A DNA stretch of 7,243 bases, taken from the NCBI GenBank assembly GCA_003485325.1, contig DMZI01000073.1, positions 1-7,243 on the forward strand. The letters are read 5' to 3'. This document shows positions 6,007-7,243 of this stretch, in pieces. The DNA is from Desulfotomaculum sp. (GTDB lineage Bacteria; Bacillota; Desulfotomaculia; Desulfotomaculales; Nap2-2B). The notes beneath the pieces were generated by a model that did not search any database, had not been told where the DNA came from, and saw only the letters and a program-made list of their open reading frames with translations. Numbering within the stretch: the first letter of the stretch is position 1; every line of letters starts with the position of its first letter. Position numbers and translations under genes: made by a program.

Positions 6007-6963
6007 TTACTTATTTTGAAATTCAAAGTATTTGTGGGCGGTAAAAATAGCAATTCTTTTGCTAAAAAGAAAAGGCGAAAAAAGCAAAACAAAAAACGTT
6101 TTAATAGAAAAATGGTATTTTAATGACTTACATAGCGCTATTATTCCTGCACTTTTGCCGTTTATTATTTGCCAAAATCCCATGCCAGCTAGCCTTTTTG
6201 CATAATTTATTGGGCAACATAACTTTAATTGTTCGCCAAATTCTTGGAGAAAGACTTCTCTTGTAAGAGCGATGTTGGGAATATTTTTTTTAAGGGTTAA
6301 TATAGAGGGATTACATATTCGTTCCCCATGCCTTCTATACGTTTTGCATAAAACCCTTGGTACGTAATATACTTTAGTCATCTTGTGCAACTTCAACCAA
6401 AGGATAATTTCTCCTGCGTATAATTTTTCATTAAACCTCTGTCCTTTGATGAGTTCTGAAGCTAGGATAAACCAATGATCACCCTGAATCTTTTCACAGA
6501 GACAATCTTCGTAAGGAACAAACCCCTCTCTGCTTATACCTGAGCCACTTAATTTCTTGCTTTCTGCATCAATACAATCAAACCGCAGAAAACCAACTCC
6601 TAAGGGAGATAAATTTATAAGTTTTTCTACGGCAATTTGCAAAGCATCGGGTAAAATTTCATCATCACTATCAACAGAACAGACATATTCTCCCTTGATT
6701 AATTCAAAACCTCTATTTAAGGCACTTAAAACACCTTTATTTTCTTTTTCTTTATAATAAAATATTCTAGGATCTTTAATCGATTTCACAATACTTTCAG
6801 TGTTATCTATAGAACCATCATCTATAATTAATAATTCAAAGTTCTGATATGTTTGGATTAAAACACTATTTATAGCTCTAGTGATTAAATGCGCCCGATT
6901 ATATGTTGGAATTATTACGCTAATTAAAGGTTTAGTGTTAATGGTTTGTTCATTAGATGTCAT
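6007..6963 (-). CDS. GT2 family glycosyltransferase
   Basis: This is a 318-residue GT-A inverting glycosyltransferase. Motifs numbered from the ATG at 6961-6963 are PLISVIIPTYNRAHLI, DDGS (48-51), NKGVLSALNRG, and the metal/nucleotide-binding DSDD (98-101) in GEYVCSVDSDDEILPDAL. C-terminal to these is a LYAGEIILWLKL segment at the place of the usual ED-x-x-LW catalytic-base motif, then CKTYRRHGERI (208-216). In this family the last acidic motif supplies the base; here it reads GE, not ED. Residues 290-307 are strongly hydrophobic and followed by a basic tail, which may bind the membrane. It is the first gene of the cluster. A GTG three codons earlier (6972) is possible: GGATAGG lies close to it and about 11 nt from the ATG, so the start is uncertain by 3 residues. 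The gene is A+T-rich like its GT4 neighbour. The substrate is unknown. Confidence 0.88.
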   Translation of the reverse strand: MTSNEQTINTKPLISVIIPTYNRAHLITRAINSVLIQTYQNFELLIIDDGSIDNTESIVKSIKDPRIFYYKEKENKGVLSALNRGFELIKGEYVCSVDSDDEILPDALQIAVEKLINLSPLGVGFLRFDCIDAESKKLSGSGISREGFVPYEDCLCEKIQGDHWFILASELIKGQRFNEKLYAGEIILWLKLHKMTKVYYVPRVLCKTYRRHGERICNPSILTLKKNIPNIALTREVFLQEFGEQLKLCCPINYAKRLAGMGFWQIINGKSAGIIALCKSLKYHFSIKTFFVLLFSPFLFSKRIAIFTAHKYFEFQNK

Positions 6964-7002
6964 TGTTAACACAACCTATCCATAACATAATGTGACACAG
7001 AG

Positions 7003-7184
7003 CTATAACCGGTGCGGCCCAGATAAATTATAAATCTTTTCGGTATTTTGGAGAAGTGACTTTGGCTTTTTATGATATCCTGCTTCTTCAGCTTTTTTAA
7101 TCAGCGATTCTTTTCATCCAGCACGGTTTCATATCTCCCCCCTCTAATATAGTACCTTCTGGTTATATATAATCTATCTATTAT
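7003..7184 (-). pseudogene. Frameshifted remnant of an unrecognised small gene
   Basis: On the minus strand one frame is open from 7184 to a TGA at 7101-7103 and reads IIDRLYITRRYYIRGGRYET, then VLDEKNR. Directly after it the neighbouring frame reads IKKAEEAGYHKKPKSLLQNT, then EKIYNLSGPHRL and a TAG (7003-7005). A single-base loss at the TGA would join them into a roughly 60-residue, highly charged, protein-like sequence. I do not recognise the family. No start codon is visible in the first frame. A short ATG frame (7097-7132, MKPCWMKRIAD) with a G6 run just upstream overlaps it but looks incidental. It precedes the GT2 gene by about 40 nt. It may be a decayed gene or a sequencing frameshift. 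The rest of 6973-7243 shows nothing I can name. Confidence 0.4.
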
Positions 7185-7243
7185 TCAGCAAATAGGGAGG
7201 TGTAGTTTTCTTATAATTATTCACTAGCGTTGCATAAATAAAA

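Noticed and set aside
6557..6757. 66-residue plus-strand open frame
   Set aside because: It is antisense to the GT2 gene; no RBS or homology is visible.
7162..7191. Minus-strand promoter: TTGCTG (7186-7191) with TATATA (16-nt spacer) or TATAAC (18-nt spacer)
   Set aside because: The -35 match is weak, the site is A+T-rich, and it overlaps the frameshifted coding remnant, so the resemblance is likely chance.
1..7243. CRISPR array, tRNA, rRNA or riboswitch
   Set aside because: I found no regularly spaced direct repeats, no tRNA cloverleaf pattern, no rRNA-like conserved sequence and no recognisable riboswitch core.

Overview
The window looks like a chromosomal surface-polysaccharide locus of a Gram-positive anaerobe, probably a Peptococcaceae/Desulfotomaculum-Pelotomaculum type clostridium. 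That placement is an inference. It rests on purine-rich Shine-Dalgarno sites, moderate and very uneven G+C, and an IS4-type transposase fragment with a LLFDSWFAFP core that I associate with those organisms. No rRNA, tRNA or marker gene fixes the taxonomy.

Layout. Positions 1-1190 are a graveyard of mobile DNA. It holds the C-terminal tail of a TnpB (IS200/IS605, minus strand, about 146-283) with a hairpin and probable element right end beside it, an internal piece of an IS4-family transposase (plus, 287-523), the C-terminal end of an IS1182-like transposase (minus, about 649-795), and the last 123 residues of a VirB4/TraC-type conjugation ATPase (minus, 816-1187). An intact RBS and start codon of a lost downstream gene (814) follows the VirB4 fragment. 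The VirB4 piece abuts the stop codon of the next gene, so a rearrangement cut the polysaccharide operon here.

Positions 1195-6963 carry five intact genes on the minus strand, transcribed right to left. They are a GT2 glycosyltransferase (6007-6963), three GT4 glycosyltransferases (4848-5948, 3624-4712, 2504-3619) and a Wzy/WaaL-family polytopic membrane protein (1195-2478). Spacing is 58, 135, 4 and 25 nt, which fits one operon, although the 135-nt gap could hold an internal signal. Together the transferases would build an oligosaccharide on a cytoplasmic-face lipid carrier, and the Wzy/WaaL protein would polymerise it or ligate it to an acceptor outside the membrane. The priming transferase, flippase, chain-length regulator and sugar-nucleotide enzymes are not in the window.

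Positions 6973-7243, upstream of the first transferase gene, hold a frameshifted remnant of an unrecognised small gene (about 7003-7184, minus). I see no convincing promoter there.

I do not see a new multi-gene system. The most useful non-obvious items are the TnpB/right-end relic, the VirB4-operon junction, the frameshifted ORF at the right edge and the strong compositional mosaic.
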